A DNA stretch of 38,171 bases from Lachnospiraceae bacterium. GTDB lineage: Bacteria; Bacillota; Clostridia; Lachnospirales; Lachnospiraceae. Below, in pieces: positions 16,383 to 24,723 of this stretch; positions within the stretch are counted from its first letter, which is position 1, and the number at the start of each line of letters is the position of its first letter. Both the position numbers and the translations under genes were made by a program. The stretch lies in assembly GCA_017617395.1 (NCBI GenBank), contig JAFZWG010000021.1, positions 1 to 38,171 on the forward strand, written 5' to 3'. The notes beneath the pieces are model-generated. The model ran no database searches. It was not told the origin of the DNA and was given only the letters and a program-made list of their open reading frames with translations.

Positions 16383-18158
16383 CTACGGTTTCTCCTCGAC
16401 GATCACGATGCGTCCCTGACCGGTCGGCTCCTCGTACTCCGCACCGATCGTGCCGTCAAGCGACCCGGTGAGGAAGTCGATCAACATCTGGTTGTCAAGC
16501 TTCACGCAGTTCTGAAGCACCGTCGAGCCGCCAAACATCGTAAAACCGTCGCCTAAGTTGAGAAGCATGTAGTTGTGGCCCGCGAGCGTGTACTTCTTCT
16601 GCGGGTCGATCGGCTCGCCGCCGACTTTGACATTCTTCACGCGCCGCTCACCGGCGACACTCGCGAACATGCCGTTGTCATCGACGGTGCAGGCGGAATC
16701 GATGTAGCTGTGAATCTCGTACGTAAGACCCGATACCTGCAAAAAGCCGCCGTTTTCGTCCGGCACCTTGCTTGCGCCCCACTCGAGGGCGTCGAGTACC
16801 TGCTGCCCGGTCACCTCGATCACGCAGAGGTAATTTCCGAACGGATAGACGTTTAGGATGTCACCCTGCGTGATGTGCCCCGCGAAAACCGACGAGCGGA
16901 TTCCGCCGCCGTTGCAGATGCCGATGTCGGCGCCCGACTGCAGCCGGTACGCATCCGCGCACAGATCTCCTAAGTTCGTCTCCGCCCGGCGGATCATGCG
17001 CACAGGCTTGCCGTTCGCGTCAACCGCGACAGGATCGCTGATCGTAAGGTCGACCTGCGCCGTCGCAACCACCTCGTTCAATCTGTCGCCGAGCTCATCG
17101 TACGCCTCGGCAACCGCCTTCGTCATCTCGTTGTCAAGCCCGAAAAGCTCCGCTGCGGGAACGTCGTTGCTCCAGACGTACTGCCCGGTCGTGATCGTGC
17201 CGTCCGCCGCAATCCGGCACCAGCCGATGTCCGCAAGCTTCGTTCCGCATGCCGCGCGCAGCACCTTGCCGCCGCTTTTGTTCGTCATCGTGATCATGTC
17301 GGTGTCGTGGCTGTGACCGTCGAACAGGACGTCGATGCCGTCGGTGTGCGACAACACGTCCGCATACGTCCACGGCGAGCACTCCGCCTCATTGCCGAGG
17401 TGCCCGAGCACGAACACATACTCCGCACCTGCGGCGCGCGCCGCGTCCGCTGCCTCCTGCACGGCCTTGTACACCGCCTCACCGGTGTCATCCTGCAAAA
17501 AACCGTAGACGTAGTTCTTATCCTCGTCCATGAAATACGCCGGCGTCGAATCCTTGAGCGTCTCCGGTGTGGTCACGCCGACAAATGCCACCGTCCTCCC
17601 TCCGATCTCGCGGAGCACAAACGGCGAAAAGACAAGCTGGCCCTTGTAGTTGAAGTTGCAGCTGACATACGGAAACTCAGTCTTCTTCGCAAGTGCCAGA
17701 AACTGCTCCATCCCGTAGTCAAACTCGTGATTTCCGGGGATTGCGACGTCGTAGCCCATCTTGTTCATCAGCTCGATCAAAGCCTCGCCGCGCGTCATCG
17801 TGCCGATCGGCTCACCCTGAATGTTGTCGCCGTCGTCCACCAAAAGGACCTCGTCGCCCTGCGACTTTAAGTACTCGCGAATCTCCCACAGTCCCGCGTA
17901 GCCGAAGCCCTGATCGACGCCGCAGTGAACGTCGCTTGTGAAGAGTATGACGATGTCACCGCTCTTTTCGACCGGCACCGCGGTCGGGGTTGCCACGGGA
18001 TTTTCCGTGGGTTGCGGGTTCACCGTCACAATGGCTGTCGTCGGCGTAACCGTCGAAGTCGGGGTCGTATTGTTGTTGTCCTTGCCGCATGCCGCAAGCG
18101 CAAGCATCATCCCAAGGGCGATGACCGCGCCAAGCGGGCGAAGCAGTCTGTGTCTCAT
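16383..18158 (-). CDS. 5'-nucleotidase / UshA-type bifunctional phosphoesterase lipoprotein
   Basis: 591 residues from the ATG at 18158 (TGGAGGATATACGAA site); an earlier ATG at 18188 lacks a ribosome site. Signal peptide to MMLALAACGKD, then a Thr/Pro-rich linker. The metallophosphatase domain has FTSDVHCG, VDDGDNIQG, IPGNHEFDYG and DGHSHDTD, which hold the two-metal ligands. The 5'-nucleotidase C-terminal domain has NLGDLCADAYR, ICNGGGIRSSV and VYPFGNYLCVIEVTG. It should release nucleosides and phosphate from nucleotides outside the cell. It lies 26 nt after the Nudix-HD gene and so is probably co-transcribed with it, joining two nucleotide-processing activities. Confidence 0.92.
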   Translation of the reverse strand: MRHRLLRPLGAVIALGMMLALAACGKDNNNTTPTSTVTPTTAIVTVNPQPTENPVATPTAVPVEKSGDIVILFTSDVHCGVDQGFGYAGLWEIREYLKSQGDEVLLVDDGDNIQGEPIGTMTRGEALIELMNKMGYDVAIPGNHEFDYGMEQFLALAKKTEFPYVSCNFNYKGQLVFSPFVLREIGGRTVAFVGVTTPETLKDSTPAYFMDEDKNYVYGFLQDDTGEAVYKAVQEAADAARAAGAEYVFVLGHLGNEAECSPWTYADVLSHTDGIDVLFDGHSHDTDMITMTNKSGGKVLRAACGTKLADIGWCRIAADGTITTGQYVWSNDVPAAELFGLDNEMTKAVAEAYDELGDRLNEVVATAQVDLTISDPVAVDANGKPVRMIRRAETNLGDLCADAYRLQSGADIGICNGGGIRSSVFAGHITQGDILNVYPFGNYLCVIEVTGQQVLDALEWGASKVPDENGGFLQVSGLTYEIHSYIDSACTVDDNGMFASVAGERRVKNVKVGGEPIDPQKKYTLAGHNYMLLNLGDGFTMFGGSTVLQNCVKLDNQMLIDFLTGSLDGTIGAEYEEPTGQGRIVIVEEKP

Positions 18159-18184
18159 TTCGTATATCCTCCAGAAATCCTCAA

Positions 18185-19405
18185 TCATTCAAACAGCGAG
18201 ATATCCCGCAAAACCGCCTTCGAGAAGCGCTCGGCGATCTCCGTCTTCTCGTCCCAGAGCGCCTTGCCCTCTGGCGTCACCATCGGCGACTCCTTCTGCA
18301 TCGGCACCGTGTAGCGGCTGTAGTGGTTGTAGCAGTCGTAAAATGTTGCATCCTCCTTGCGCGCACGCACGATCAGCGTGTCCATCACGATTCCGAGCGC
18401 GCCCATGTCGTCGAGGTAGTCCGCCTCCATCAGCATCAAGAGCGTGCGGTCGAGGTCGGGCTCGGTCATGCGCCATTTGTCGGAGTGTGCGCCGACCAGC
18501 TCGCAGATGTAGTCGACCCGCTCCTGCGGATAGCCGTGCGCAAGAAGATACTCTCGCGTGATCGGCACGCCCGCCTTCGCATGCGGCTCGCCCGTGGCAA
18601 TCGATACCGAGCGTCCGACATCGTGGAAAATGGTCGCGATCATCAGGTCCTCGTACCGAAGCCCCGTCTTGTCCGGCGTCGCATCGTAGAGGCGCTTCGA
18701 CCAGCCGAGCACGCGCTTCGTGTGCTCGAACCGGCTGTAGCCGAACTCGAGCTTGTGAACACCGACTCCGCTCTCGCCCTCGGTCTGCTGCCGCTCCAGA
18801 ACCTCTTTTACATACGCGAGCATCCCCGCGTAGTCATCGTCACCGAGCGCTGCGATGGCTGCATTTTCCTTCTTTGTAAACCATCGCGCGCGGACCGCAT
18901 TGTCCGCAAGATCGAAGACGCGCATCTCCCGCTCGATGAGCGCGGGGTCTCCGCCGCCGCGCCGCAGGCTCTCGCGGTTTGCTCTCGTGAGCGAGAACAG
19001 ACAGTCGACCCAGACCGGCGTGAAGCCTTCCTCAATCTCGTAAGCCTCCTGCGTGATCGGCACTCTCTCCTCGCCGATGTCGCAGAAGTAGTAATAATTC
19101 TGCTGCTCGAAGATCCCGTCGGGATCCTTCGCGTCGCGGTTTCTCCGCAGAACGCTTCCGAACTCCTCGATCGTCTCGGGCAAAACCGTGTAGCCGCTCT
19201 CCTCGCGCACCTCGCGCACAAGCGCCTGCTGCGGCGTCTCGCCCGCCTCGATGCCCCCGCCGGGGAACTTGTAATAGCGATACTTCTGCGAGTACATCAC
19301 CAAAACCTTGCCGTCCCGCTCGATGATTGCGCGCGCCGACGGCCGCACGAACACATGCCCGTCCGGGTTGTAATCCTTCGTGTCAATCGTAAACAATTCC
19401 TTCAT
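18185..19405 (-). CDS. Nudix hydrolase fused to an HD-domain phosphohydrolase
   Basis: 406 residues from the ATG at 19405; an upstream extension has no good site. The N-terminal Nudix domain has the full Nudix box GGGIEAGETPQQALVREV continuing REESGYTV (G-x5-E-x7-REVxEESGY). The C-terminal domain has an HD signature, with HTKRVLGWSKRL, IATIFHDVGRSVS, and HAKAGVPITREY and GAHSD downstream, as in HD phosphohydrolases. By family the Nudix part removes a phosphate or phosphate-linked group from a nucleoside-diphosphate compound, and the HD part could hydrolyse the product or another nucleotide. No signal peptide. It precedes the 5'-nucleotidase gene in one operon. True substrate unknown. Confidence 0.88.
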   Translation of the reverse strand: MKELFTIDTKDYNPDGHVFVRPSARAIIERDGKVLVMYSQKYRYYKFPGGGIEAGETPQQALVREVREESGYTVLPETIEEFGSVLRRNRDAKDPDGIFEQQNYYYFCDIGEERVPITQEAYEIEEGFTPVWVDCLFSLTRANRESLRRGGGDPALIEREMRVFDLADNAVRARWFTKKENAAIAALGDDDYAGMLAYVKEVLERQQTEGESGVGVHKLEFGYSRFEHTKRVLGWSKRLYDATPDKTGLRYEDLMIATIFHDVGRSVSIATGEPHAKAGVPITREYLLAHGYPQERVDYICELVGAHSDKWRMTEPDLDRTLLMLMEADYLDDMGALGIVMDTLIVRARKEDATFYDCYNHYSRYTVPMQKESPMVTPEGKALWDEKTEIAERFSKAVLRDISLFE

Positions 19406-19440
19406 TTTCCGCCCCCCGATCATAGTAATTTCGCTGCTTG

Positions 19441-19469
19441 ATTGTATCATTTTCCGCGGCAAATCGCAA
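19441..19469 (-). promoter_or_regulatory. Probable promoter of the Nudix-HD / 5'-nucleotidase operon
   Basis: TTGCGA (19469-19464), 17 bp, TACAAT (19446-19441) on the minus strand. The spacer contains one copy of the abundant octamer GGAAAATG (19448-19455), and a second copy overlaps the start codon (19403-19410). Divergent from the repeat-array promoter at 19515-19569. Confidence 0.6.
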
Positions 19470-19514
19470 CGAAAAACCGCCGCAAATCACCGGTTTTCAC
19501 ATTGTTTATAAATC

Positions 19515-19569
19515 TTCCATCAAAATTCCACATACATTCCATACGTCTTCCATCAAATCGCGCTATACT
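19515..19569 (+). promoter_or_regulatory. Promoter with four TTCCAT direct repeats at 11-bp pitch (array C)
   Basis: TTCCAT 19515, TTCCAC 19526, TTCCAT 19537 and TTCCAT 19548, each exactly 11 bp from the next. The last ends 10 nt before the -10 hexamer TATACT (19564-19569). There is no -35 match, so an activator is expected. The nearest candidate is the OmpR-family regulator encoded at 21208-21882, downstream of the first gene this promoter serves. Confidence 0.75.
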
Positions 19570-19592
19570 CATGTCAGAACAACGAAAGCAAC

Positions 19593-19610
19593 GCGGTTCG
19601 GGGGAACCGC
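19593..19610 (+). other. Leader hairpin before the Cthe_2159-like gene
   Basis: GCGGTTC (19593-19599) and GAACCGC (19604-19610) form a 7-bp stem with a GGGG loop in the leader, about 11 nt before the GGGAGG ribosome site. It could stabilise the message or affect translation. Confidence 0.5.
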
Positions 19611-19634
19611 AGCCTCATCGGGAGGTGATTCCAT

Positions 19635-21017
19635 ATGATGACAACTTCGTATTGCAAGAAATTTATAACGCTCCTTCTTACCGTCCTCATGACACTGTTG
19701 CTGGTCGCATGCAGCACGCCTGCGGCGACCGATAACGGGACGGCTGCCAAAACCGAGGCAGGAACGGACGCGAAGACAGACACCGACAACACGTCGAAAG
19801 ACAACACCGATAAAACCGATACAACCGATCGCACGACCGACAAGTCCGGCGATTCCTCGTCCGACGTTACCGACGCGACGAACCTCGACGGCAGCGACCT
19901 TTTCACCGACCGCGACCTCGATCAGACGCCGGATCTTACGGACGCTGCGAAGATCACCGTGAGCAACGGCAAGACGATCGACATCACCGAGGAAGGCACC
20001 TATCGAATCACCGGAACGGCGACCGACTGCACGATCCGCATCGACGCGGGCGTCAAGGCGAAGGTTCAGCTGGTGTTCGACGGAGTCACGATCACCAACG
20101 CGGATTTTCCGGCGGTTTACGTAGTGAATGCCGACAAATGCTTCCTCACCTTCGTCGGCTCCAACTCCCTTGCCGTGACCGGCGAGTTCCGCGCAGACGG
20201 CGACACGAACACCGACGCGGTCATCTTCTCAAAGGACGACCTGGTCTTAAACGGGACCGGCTCCGTCACGATCAACTCGGCTAAGGGCAACGGCGTCTCC
20301 TGCAAGGATGACCTCAAGGTCACGGGAGGCACGTACACGGTGACCACCGCCCTCGACAGCTTCGAGGCCAATGACTCCATCGCCGTCAAGGACGGCTCGT
20401 TCACGATCACAACCTCGAAGGATGCCTTCCACAGTGAGGATGAGGACGACAACAGTGTTGGCTATGTCTACATCGGCGGCGGCACGTTCACGATCACCGC
20501 TGCAAGCGACGGCATCCAGGGCACAACGTTCGTCCGCATCGATGGCGGCACGATCAAGATTACCGGCCGCGAGGCCATCGAGGCGACGTACGTCGTGATC
20601 AACGACGGCAACCTCGACCTCTACGGCAGCGACGACGGCATCAACGCCTCGCAGAAGAGCAAGGCGTACAAGACGCCCACCATCGTCTTCAACGGCGGCT
20701 ACACCAAGGTTGCCGTGGGCTCGGGCGACACCGATGCCATCGACTCCAACGGAGACATCTACGTCAACGGAGGAACCATCGACGTCACTTCGGGCGTCTC
20801 CTCCTTCGACTACGAATACAACGCCGAATTTAACGGCGGTACGATTATCATCAACGGCGAGCAGGTCAATTCCATTCCGCAGTCCATGTTCGGACCAGGC
20901 GGCCGCGGCGGCCAGTTCCCCGGCGGCGGCCAATTCCCTGGCGGCGGCCAGCGGCCCGACGGCCGGAAGGGCCGTTCCGGCGACGACGAAAGCTCGTCCG
21001 ATGCTACCGGTGTCTGA
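19635..21017 (+). CDS. Cthe_2159-like carbohydrate-binding lipoprotein (beta-helix)
   Basis: 460 residues. Signal peptide MTLLLVACSTPA with lipobox Cys, then a long Thr/Asp/Lys-rich linker. From about residue 110 the sequence is a regular repeat of strands and turns (ITEEGTYRITGTATDCTI, AYVVIND-type and GGTIKITG-type units), matching the right-handed beta-helix of the Cthe_2159 carbohydrate-binding family (DUF4353). The C-terminal tail is Gly/Pro/Gln-rich (GGGQFPGGGQ repeats) and Ser/Asp-rich at the very end. It should sit on the cell surface and may bind acidic polysaccharide. Start ATG 19635 with a GGGAGGTGATTCCAT ribosome site. It lies directly upstream of a two-component system that may regulate it through array C. 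Confidence 0.85.
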   Translation: MMTTSYCKKFITLLLTVLMTLLLVACSTPAATDNGTAAKTEAGTDAKTDTDNTSKDNTDKTDTTDRTTDKSGDSSSDVTDATNLDGSDLFTDRDLDQTPDLTDAAKITVSNGKTIDITEEGTYRITGTATDCTIRIDAGVKAKVQLVFDGVTITNADFPAVYVVNADKCFLTFVGSNSLAVTGEFRADGDTNTDAVIFSKDDLVLNGTGSVTINSAKGNGVSCKDDLKVTGGTYTVTTALDSFEANDSIAVKDGSFTITTSKDAFHSEDEDDNSVGYVYIGGGTFTITAASDGIQGTTFVRIDGGTIKITGREAIEATYVVINDGNLDLYGSDDGINASQKSKAYKTPTIVFNGGYTKVAVGSGDTDAIDSNGDIYVNGGTIDVTSGVSSFDYEYNAEFNGGTIIINGEQVNSIPQSMFGPGGRGGQFPGGGQFPGGGQRPDGRKGRSGDDESSSDATGV

Positions 21018-21088
21018 CCTGAGACACCACGATTCATTTGACAGTCTGTCGGCCGTGTCCCATCTGTCCCCCACGGAGGGTCACGGCC
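21009..21088 (+). terminator. Hairpins after the Cthe_2159-like gene; weak terminator candidates
   Basis: GGTGTCT (21009-21015) pairs with AGACACC (21022-21028) over the stop codon, and GGCCGTG (21051-21057) pairs with CACGGCC (21082-21088). Neither is followed by a clear U-tract, so read-through into the regulator gene is possible. Confidence 0.35.
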
Positions 21089-21120
21089 ATCCCCCAAAAA
21101 ACAATCCCTGTGTGTATATA

Positions 21121-21150
21121 TTGAGAAAATGGCCCCGTATCGTGTATAAT
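21121..21150 (+). promoter_or_regulatory. Probable promoter of the two-component system
   Basis: TTGAGA (21121-21126), 18 bp, TATAAT (21145-21150), about 57 bp before the response-regulator start. No 11-bp repeat array is seen here, so these genes may be made at a basal level and act on array C. Confidence 0.6.
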
Positions 21151-21207
21151 CAAAGCGAGGGGCCGTTTGTTCCCCTTGTGCGAACTATACTTTGACGGGA
21201 GGTGCCT

Positions 21208-21882
21208 ATGGCGAAGATTCTGATTGCCGACGACGAGCCGGATATCGTCCGACTGATCGAACGGTACGCTATGCGCGAAGGCTACGACGTGACCGGCGTC
21301 GGAAACGGCGACGAAGCGATCGCCGCATGCCGGCGCGAGGATTTCGATGTGATTGTCATGGACGTCATGATGCCCGACACGGACGGTTTCACCGCCTGCA
21401 AGAAGATTCATGAGTTCAAGGACATTCCCGTTTTGATGCTCTCCGCCCGAGGCACCGAGTACGACAAGCTCTACGGCTTCGAGGTTGGCGTCGACGACTA
21501 TGTGACGAAACCGTTCTCCCCGAAGGAGCTTTTAGCGCGCATCCGCGTCATTTTGCGAAGACACAGCGCAGCGAAGGAGGCCCACGCAGGCGAGATTCTG
21601 CGCGGTGCCGGCATCGAGGTCGACACGCTCGGACGCAACGTCCTGATCGACGGCGTGAAGACCGATCTGACCGCCAAGGAGTACGCCATTCTGCAGTGCC
21701 TGCTGCAAAATAAAGGCATCGTGCTCTCCCGCGACAAGATCATGAACGAAGTCTGGGGTTACGACTATTTCGGCGACGACCGTACCGTGGACTGGCAGAT
21801 CAAACTGCTGCGCGGCAAGCTCGGTCCGTATCGCGACAACATACACACAATCCGAGGGGTGGGATACAAATTTGAAGACTAA
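21208..21882 (+). CDS. OmpR/PhoB-family response regulator
   Basis: 224 residues from the ATG at 21208 (GGGAGGTGCCT site; a GTG two codons earlier is less likely). The receiver domain has the acidic pair ADDEPD, phospho-acceptor Asp in VIVMDVMMPDTDG, and the conserved Lys in VTKPFSPKEL. The C-terminal winged helix has LTAKEYAILQCLLQNKG, SRDKIMNEVWGYDY, DDRTVDWQIKLLR and IRGVGYKFED. It acts as a DNA-binding regulator after phosphorylation by the kinase that starts 11 bp inside its 3' end. The TTCCAT array at 19515 is its best candidate target. Confidence 0.95.
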   Translation: MAKILIADDEPDIVRLIERYAMREGYDVTGVGNGDEAIAACRREDFDVIVMDVMMPDTDGFTACKKIHEFKDIPVLMLSARGTEYDKLYGFEVGVDDYVTKPFSPKELLARIRVILRRHSAAKEAHAGEILRGAGIEVDTLGRNVLIDGVKTDLTAKEYAILQCLLQNKGIVLSRDKIMNEVWGYDYFGDDRTVDWQIKLLRGKLGPYRDNIHTIRGVGYKFED

Positions 21883-23470
21883 GAAAAGGCGGTCATTCCG
21901 CTTTAAACTGTGGACATCGTTTGCCGCGTTCACAGCATTTGTCTTTCTGATGCTGTGGCTGTTGCAGACCGTGTTCTTCCAGGGGTTTTACGACAGCATG
22001 ATCAGCCGAAACGCCAAGAAGGTGGCGCACGCTGCGGCCGAAGATATCAAAACCTGCAAAAATGCAGCGGAGATTAAGGAAGTGATCGACCGGTATGCGA
22101 TGGACAACAACCTGATCATTTTCCTTCTCGACAAGACGGACAAAAAATTCCTGATCAGCGCGGATGAGTTCAGTCTGACCATGCGCCCGGGGCGTCGAAA
22201 CGACGATTCCAAAGGACAGCCGGGATTTCAGCCGAACGAGGGACAGAGCGCTTCTCCGGACGACAAACCGGAACCTCCGTCGGAAGGCTTCCCCGACAAA
22301 GAGATGCCGGGCAGCGAGCCTCCGAAGATTCCGGATGACTGGACAAGGAAGGGCGAGCGCACCGACTTCCCCGAGAACGGTCCGTTCAGCGAATGCGCCG
22401 ACCTCATGATCATGAAGACGGACGGCTCCGATACAAGCATCCGCGAAGGCGATCTCTTTATCTACGGACTTGACGTCGACTACTTTGATCCGGACGTCGA
22501 CGCCTGCATCCTCGTCGGTGCGACCGTCGGCACGTCGGGCCCCACGGTTCGCGTGATCCGCGTTCAGCTCATCTGGGCAACCGCACTGTCGCTGCTGATC
22601 GGTTTCGCAATCTCGTGGATCTGGTCCCGTAAGTTTGCCGGACCGGTCGGCACTCTCTCCGAGAAGGCAAAAAAGCTCGGCGAGCGCGAGTATTCAACAG
22701 AGTATCCGCAGGGCTTCTGCTCCGAGCTCGACGACTTAAGTGATACGCTTGACCGCACGAACGACAAATTGATTGTTTCGAAGAATTTTCAGACGGAGTT
22801 GATGGCCAATGTCTCGCATGACCTGCGGACGCCGCTCACGATGATCAAGGGCTACGCCGAGATGATCACCGACATCTCCATCGACGATCCCGAACAGTGC
22901 AAAAACGATATGCAGGTCATCGTCAAGGAGGCCGATCGTCTGACCGCGCTCGTGAACGAGATTCTCGCGTATTCCGAGCTGCAGACGGCGGACAAACTCG
23001 AATATTCTACACAAGTAGACCTTAGTAGTTTAACGAATTCTGTGATTGAGAGTTTCAACACGCTCGGCCGTCCCGACGGCATCACCGTCGAGTCCGAGAT
23101 TGCGGAGGACATCGCGGTTGACGGCAGCCGCAGCCACCTCGAGCGCGTTCTGTATAACCTGATGGAAAATGCTGTCCGCCACACCGGAGAGAACAAGACC
23201 ATCCGCGTGGTTCTCCGAAGAGAGGACGATCTTGCAAAGCTCTCCGTCACCGACTTCGGCGAGGGCATTCCCGCGGAGGAGCTTGCGCACATCTGGGACC
23301 GTTACTACACCGCACGCCAGCGCGGCGGCAAGGGCGTCTCGGGCCTGGGCCTCGCCATCGTAAAGCAGATTGTATCGCTGCACGACGGCCGCTGCGAGGT
23401 TTCCTCGGAGCCGGGCAAGGGAAGCACGTTCACCGTGTCCCTCAAGATTGTTAACCCGCTTTCCAACTAA
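21872..23470 (+). CDS. Sensor histidine kinase with proline-rich extracytoplasmic domain
   Basis: 532 residues; the start appears to be TTG at 21872, overlapping the regulator gene. Helix 1 is FAAFTAFVFLMLWLLQTVFF; an external region of roughly 190 residues follows, with a Pro/Asp/Glu-rich stretch (PDDKPEPPSEGFPD). Helix 2 is LIWATALSLLIGFAISWIW, then a HAMP linker. The catalytic core is intact: H-box LMANVSHDLRTPLTMIKGY, N-box NLMENAVRHT, G1 FGEGIPAEEL, and GVSGLGLAIVKQI. It should phosphorylate the regulator at 21208. The external domain is not one I recognise; its acidic, proline-rich content may suit wall or polysaccharide sensing. Confidence 0.93.
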   Translation: MKTKKRRSFRFKLWTSFAAFTAFVFLMLWLLQTVFFQGFYDSMISRNAKKVAHAAAEDIKTCKNAAEIKEVIDRYAMDNNLIIFLLDKTDKKFLISADEFSLTMRPGRRNDDSKGQPGFQPNEGQSASPDDKPEPPSEGFPDKEMPGSEPPKIPDDWTRKGERTDFPENGPFSECADLMIMKTDGSDTSIREGDLFIYGLDVDYFDPDVDACILVGATVGTSGPTVRVIRVQLIWATALSLLIGFAISWIWSRKFAGPVGTLSEKAKKLGEREYSTEYPQGFCSELDDLSDTLDRTNDKLIVSKNFQTELMANVSHDLRTPLTMIKGYAEMITDISIDDPEQCKNDMQVIVKEADRLTALVNEILAYSELQTADKLEYSTQVDLSSLTNSVIESFNTLGRPDGITVESEIAEDIAVDGSRSHLERVLYNLMENAVRHTGENKTIRVVLRREDDLAKLSVTDFGEGIPAEELAHIWDRYYTARQRGGKGVSGLGLAIVKQIVSLHDGRCEVSSEPGKGSTFTVSLKIVNPLSN

Positions 23471-23483
23471 CTCCAGTTTGCAT

Positions 23484-23540
23484 AAAAAAGGGGCAGACCG
23501 CCGGTTTCCACATTTTCCGGCAGTCTGCCTCATCTTTTTT
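23484..23540. terminator. Bidirectional intrinsic terminator between convergent genes
   Basis: GGCAGACCGCCGG (23492-23504) pairs with CCGGCAGTCTGCC (23517-23529) with a single mismatch. The plus strand continues TCATCTTTTTT; the minus strand continues CCCCTTTTTTATGC. It can end both the kinase transcript (23470) and the esterase transcript (23549). Its loop contains the octamer CATTTTCC. Confidence 0.85.
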
Positions 23541-23548
23541 GAAAACAA

Positions 23549-24667
23549 TTACTCCTGCCCCGCGAAGACGGTCGTCTGCAGAGCATTCAAGTCAACACCG
23601 GTCTCCCGGCCGTAGTACATCTTCTCAAAATAGTCCGTGAAAAGCTCCACGTCCTCCGCTAAAACCGCATGGCCCTCGCGATGAAAATGCATCGCCAGCC
23701 GGTCCTCAAGCCCTGCCTCGCGATATGCTTCCGCGGCCTTCTTGCAGCATTCCCACATGGACGGCGCGTTCACCCAGTCCTCGCTCATGCACGCCGCGAT
23801 CACGAAGTAGCACCGATTCTCGTCCATCGCGAGGATTGGCAGCCACTCCTGGTCGTACGGAATGTCCGAAGGCTCCTTGTATGCAAGGAACCGATCGTTG
23901 AACCACCCGCGCTCCGCATCGGACTGCAGGCAGGAAAGCGGCTCATTTTCCGCATAGGTGTACGAGGAGGGACCGCCCACGGCCGTGAGGTCGTAGGTCT
24001 TGCCGGTCGAACGGTAGTTGTAAAGCGCCAGACCGCCCGCGCCCGAGCACGCCGGAATCGTCATGCGGAAGCGCTTCTCGAACGCACCGCAGACCGCTGC
24101 CGATTTGCCGCAGCGCGACACGCCCGTCACCATCGACGCGTCCGCATCGAGATGCAGCTCGCGGTCGAGGCCGCCGTACACGGCATCCAGAATCTTCGCC
24201 GCGCCCCAGGCCCAGCCCATGAGCACGCCGGTCTGGTCCGCCGGGTCATTCCCGTACGGATAAATGTCGTAGAAATTACCCTTGCGCTCGATGTTGTCCG
24301 AGGCCATGGCAAAACAGTTGAACACCAAAATCGCATAGCCGCGACGAAGCAGCTCGTCCGCCGGCATCAGCGGATGGAGCGACACCACGAACGGCGACCC
24401 CTTCGGGAATCGCGCTCTCGCAGCCTCCTCCGGCAGGTACGCATGAATCGTAAATGCGGTCTCTCTGCCGTCCTTCTTCACGGTAATCTTCACCAGATCC
24501 CCGCCGATGATGGCGAAAGGATTCCGGGGCTTGTCCGTCTCCGCAGCCTGCGGGTCGGGCCCAAGCAATTCGTATGACACGGCCTCGCCGTCGCGCCAGT
24601 AGCCGTACATCTCACTCTCGTAAAATGCACGCACCTCCGCGATCTTCGCCGCGCTGATCTTCCCCAT
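23549..24667 (-). CDS. CE15-like (glucuronoyl-esterase-like) alpha/beta hydrolase
   Basis: 372 residues from the ATG at 24667 (AAGGAGTTGTT site). The nucleophile motif VTGVSRCGKSAAVCGAFEKR is close to the GxSRxGK motif of carbohydrate esterase family 15, and the following IPACSGAGG also matches that family. A likely catalytic His is in MHFHREGHAV. CE15 enzymes usually cleave glucuronoyl esters between lignin and xylan, but this protein has no signal peptide, so it probably acts in the cytoplasm on an imported ester or is a relative with another substrate. It lies 56 nt after nfnB and may be read from the nfn promoter. A 6-bp hairpin (24687-24705) lies in that gap. Confidence 0.8.
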   Translation of the reverse strand: MGKISAAKIAEVRAFYESEMYGYWRDGEAVSYELLGPDPQAAETDKPRNPFAIIGGDLVKITVKKDGRETAFTIHAYLPEEAARARFPKGSPFVVSLHPLMPADELLRRGYAILVFNCFAMASDNIERKGNFYDIYPYGNDPADQTGVLMGWAWGAAKILDAVYGGLDRELHLDADASMVTGVSRCGKSAAVCGAFEKRFRMTIPACSGAGGLALYNYRSTGKTYDLTAVGGPSSYTYAENEPLSCLQSDAERGWFNDRFLAYKEPSDIPYDQEWLPILAMDENRCYFVIAACMSEDWVNAPSMWECCKKAAEAYREAGLEDRLAMHFHREGHAVLAEDVELFTDYFEKMYYGRETGVDLNALQTTVFAGQE

Positions 24668-24723
24668 AACAACTCCTTCGAAACCGCCGCGCAATACGCG
24701 CGCGGAAAATGCATTCATCCAAC

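Noticed and set aside
18159-18188. Start of the 5'-nucleotidase at ATG 18188
   Set aside because: It overlaps the previous stop but lacks a ribosome site and would place extra residues before the signal peptide; ATG 18158 has a clear GGAGG.
19515-19553. CRISPR-like repeats
   Set aside because: Units are 6 bp at 11-bp pitch with a promoter -10 next to them; there are no long repeats or spacers.
19571-19735. Small frame starting ATG at 19571 in the leader of the Cthe_2159-like gene
   Set aside because: It begins 2 bp after the -10 and so upstream of the expected transcript start; no ribosome site.
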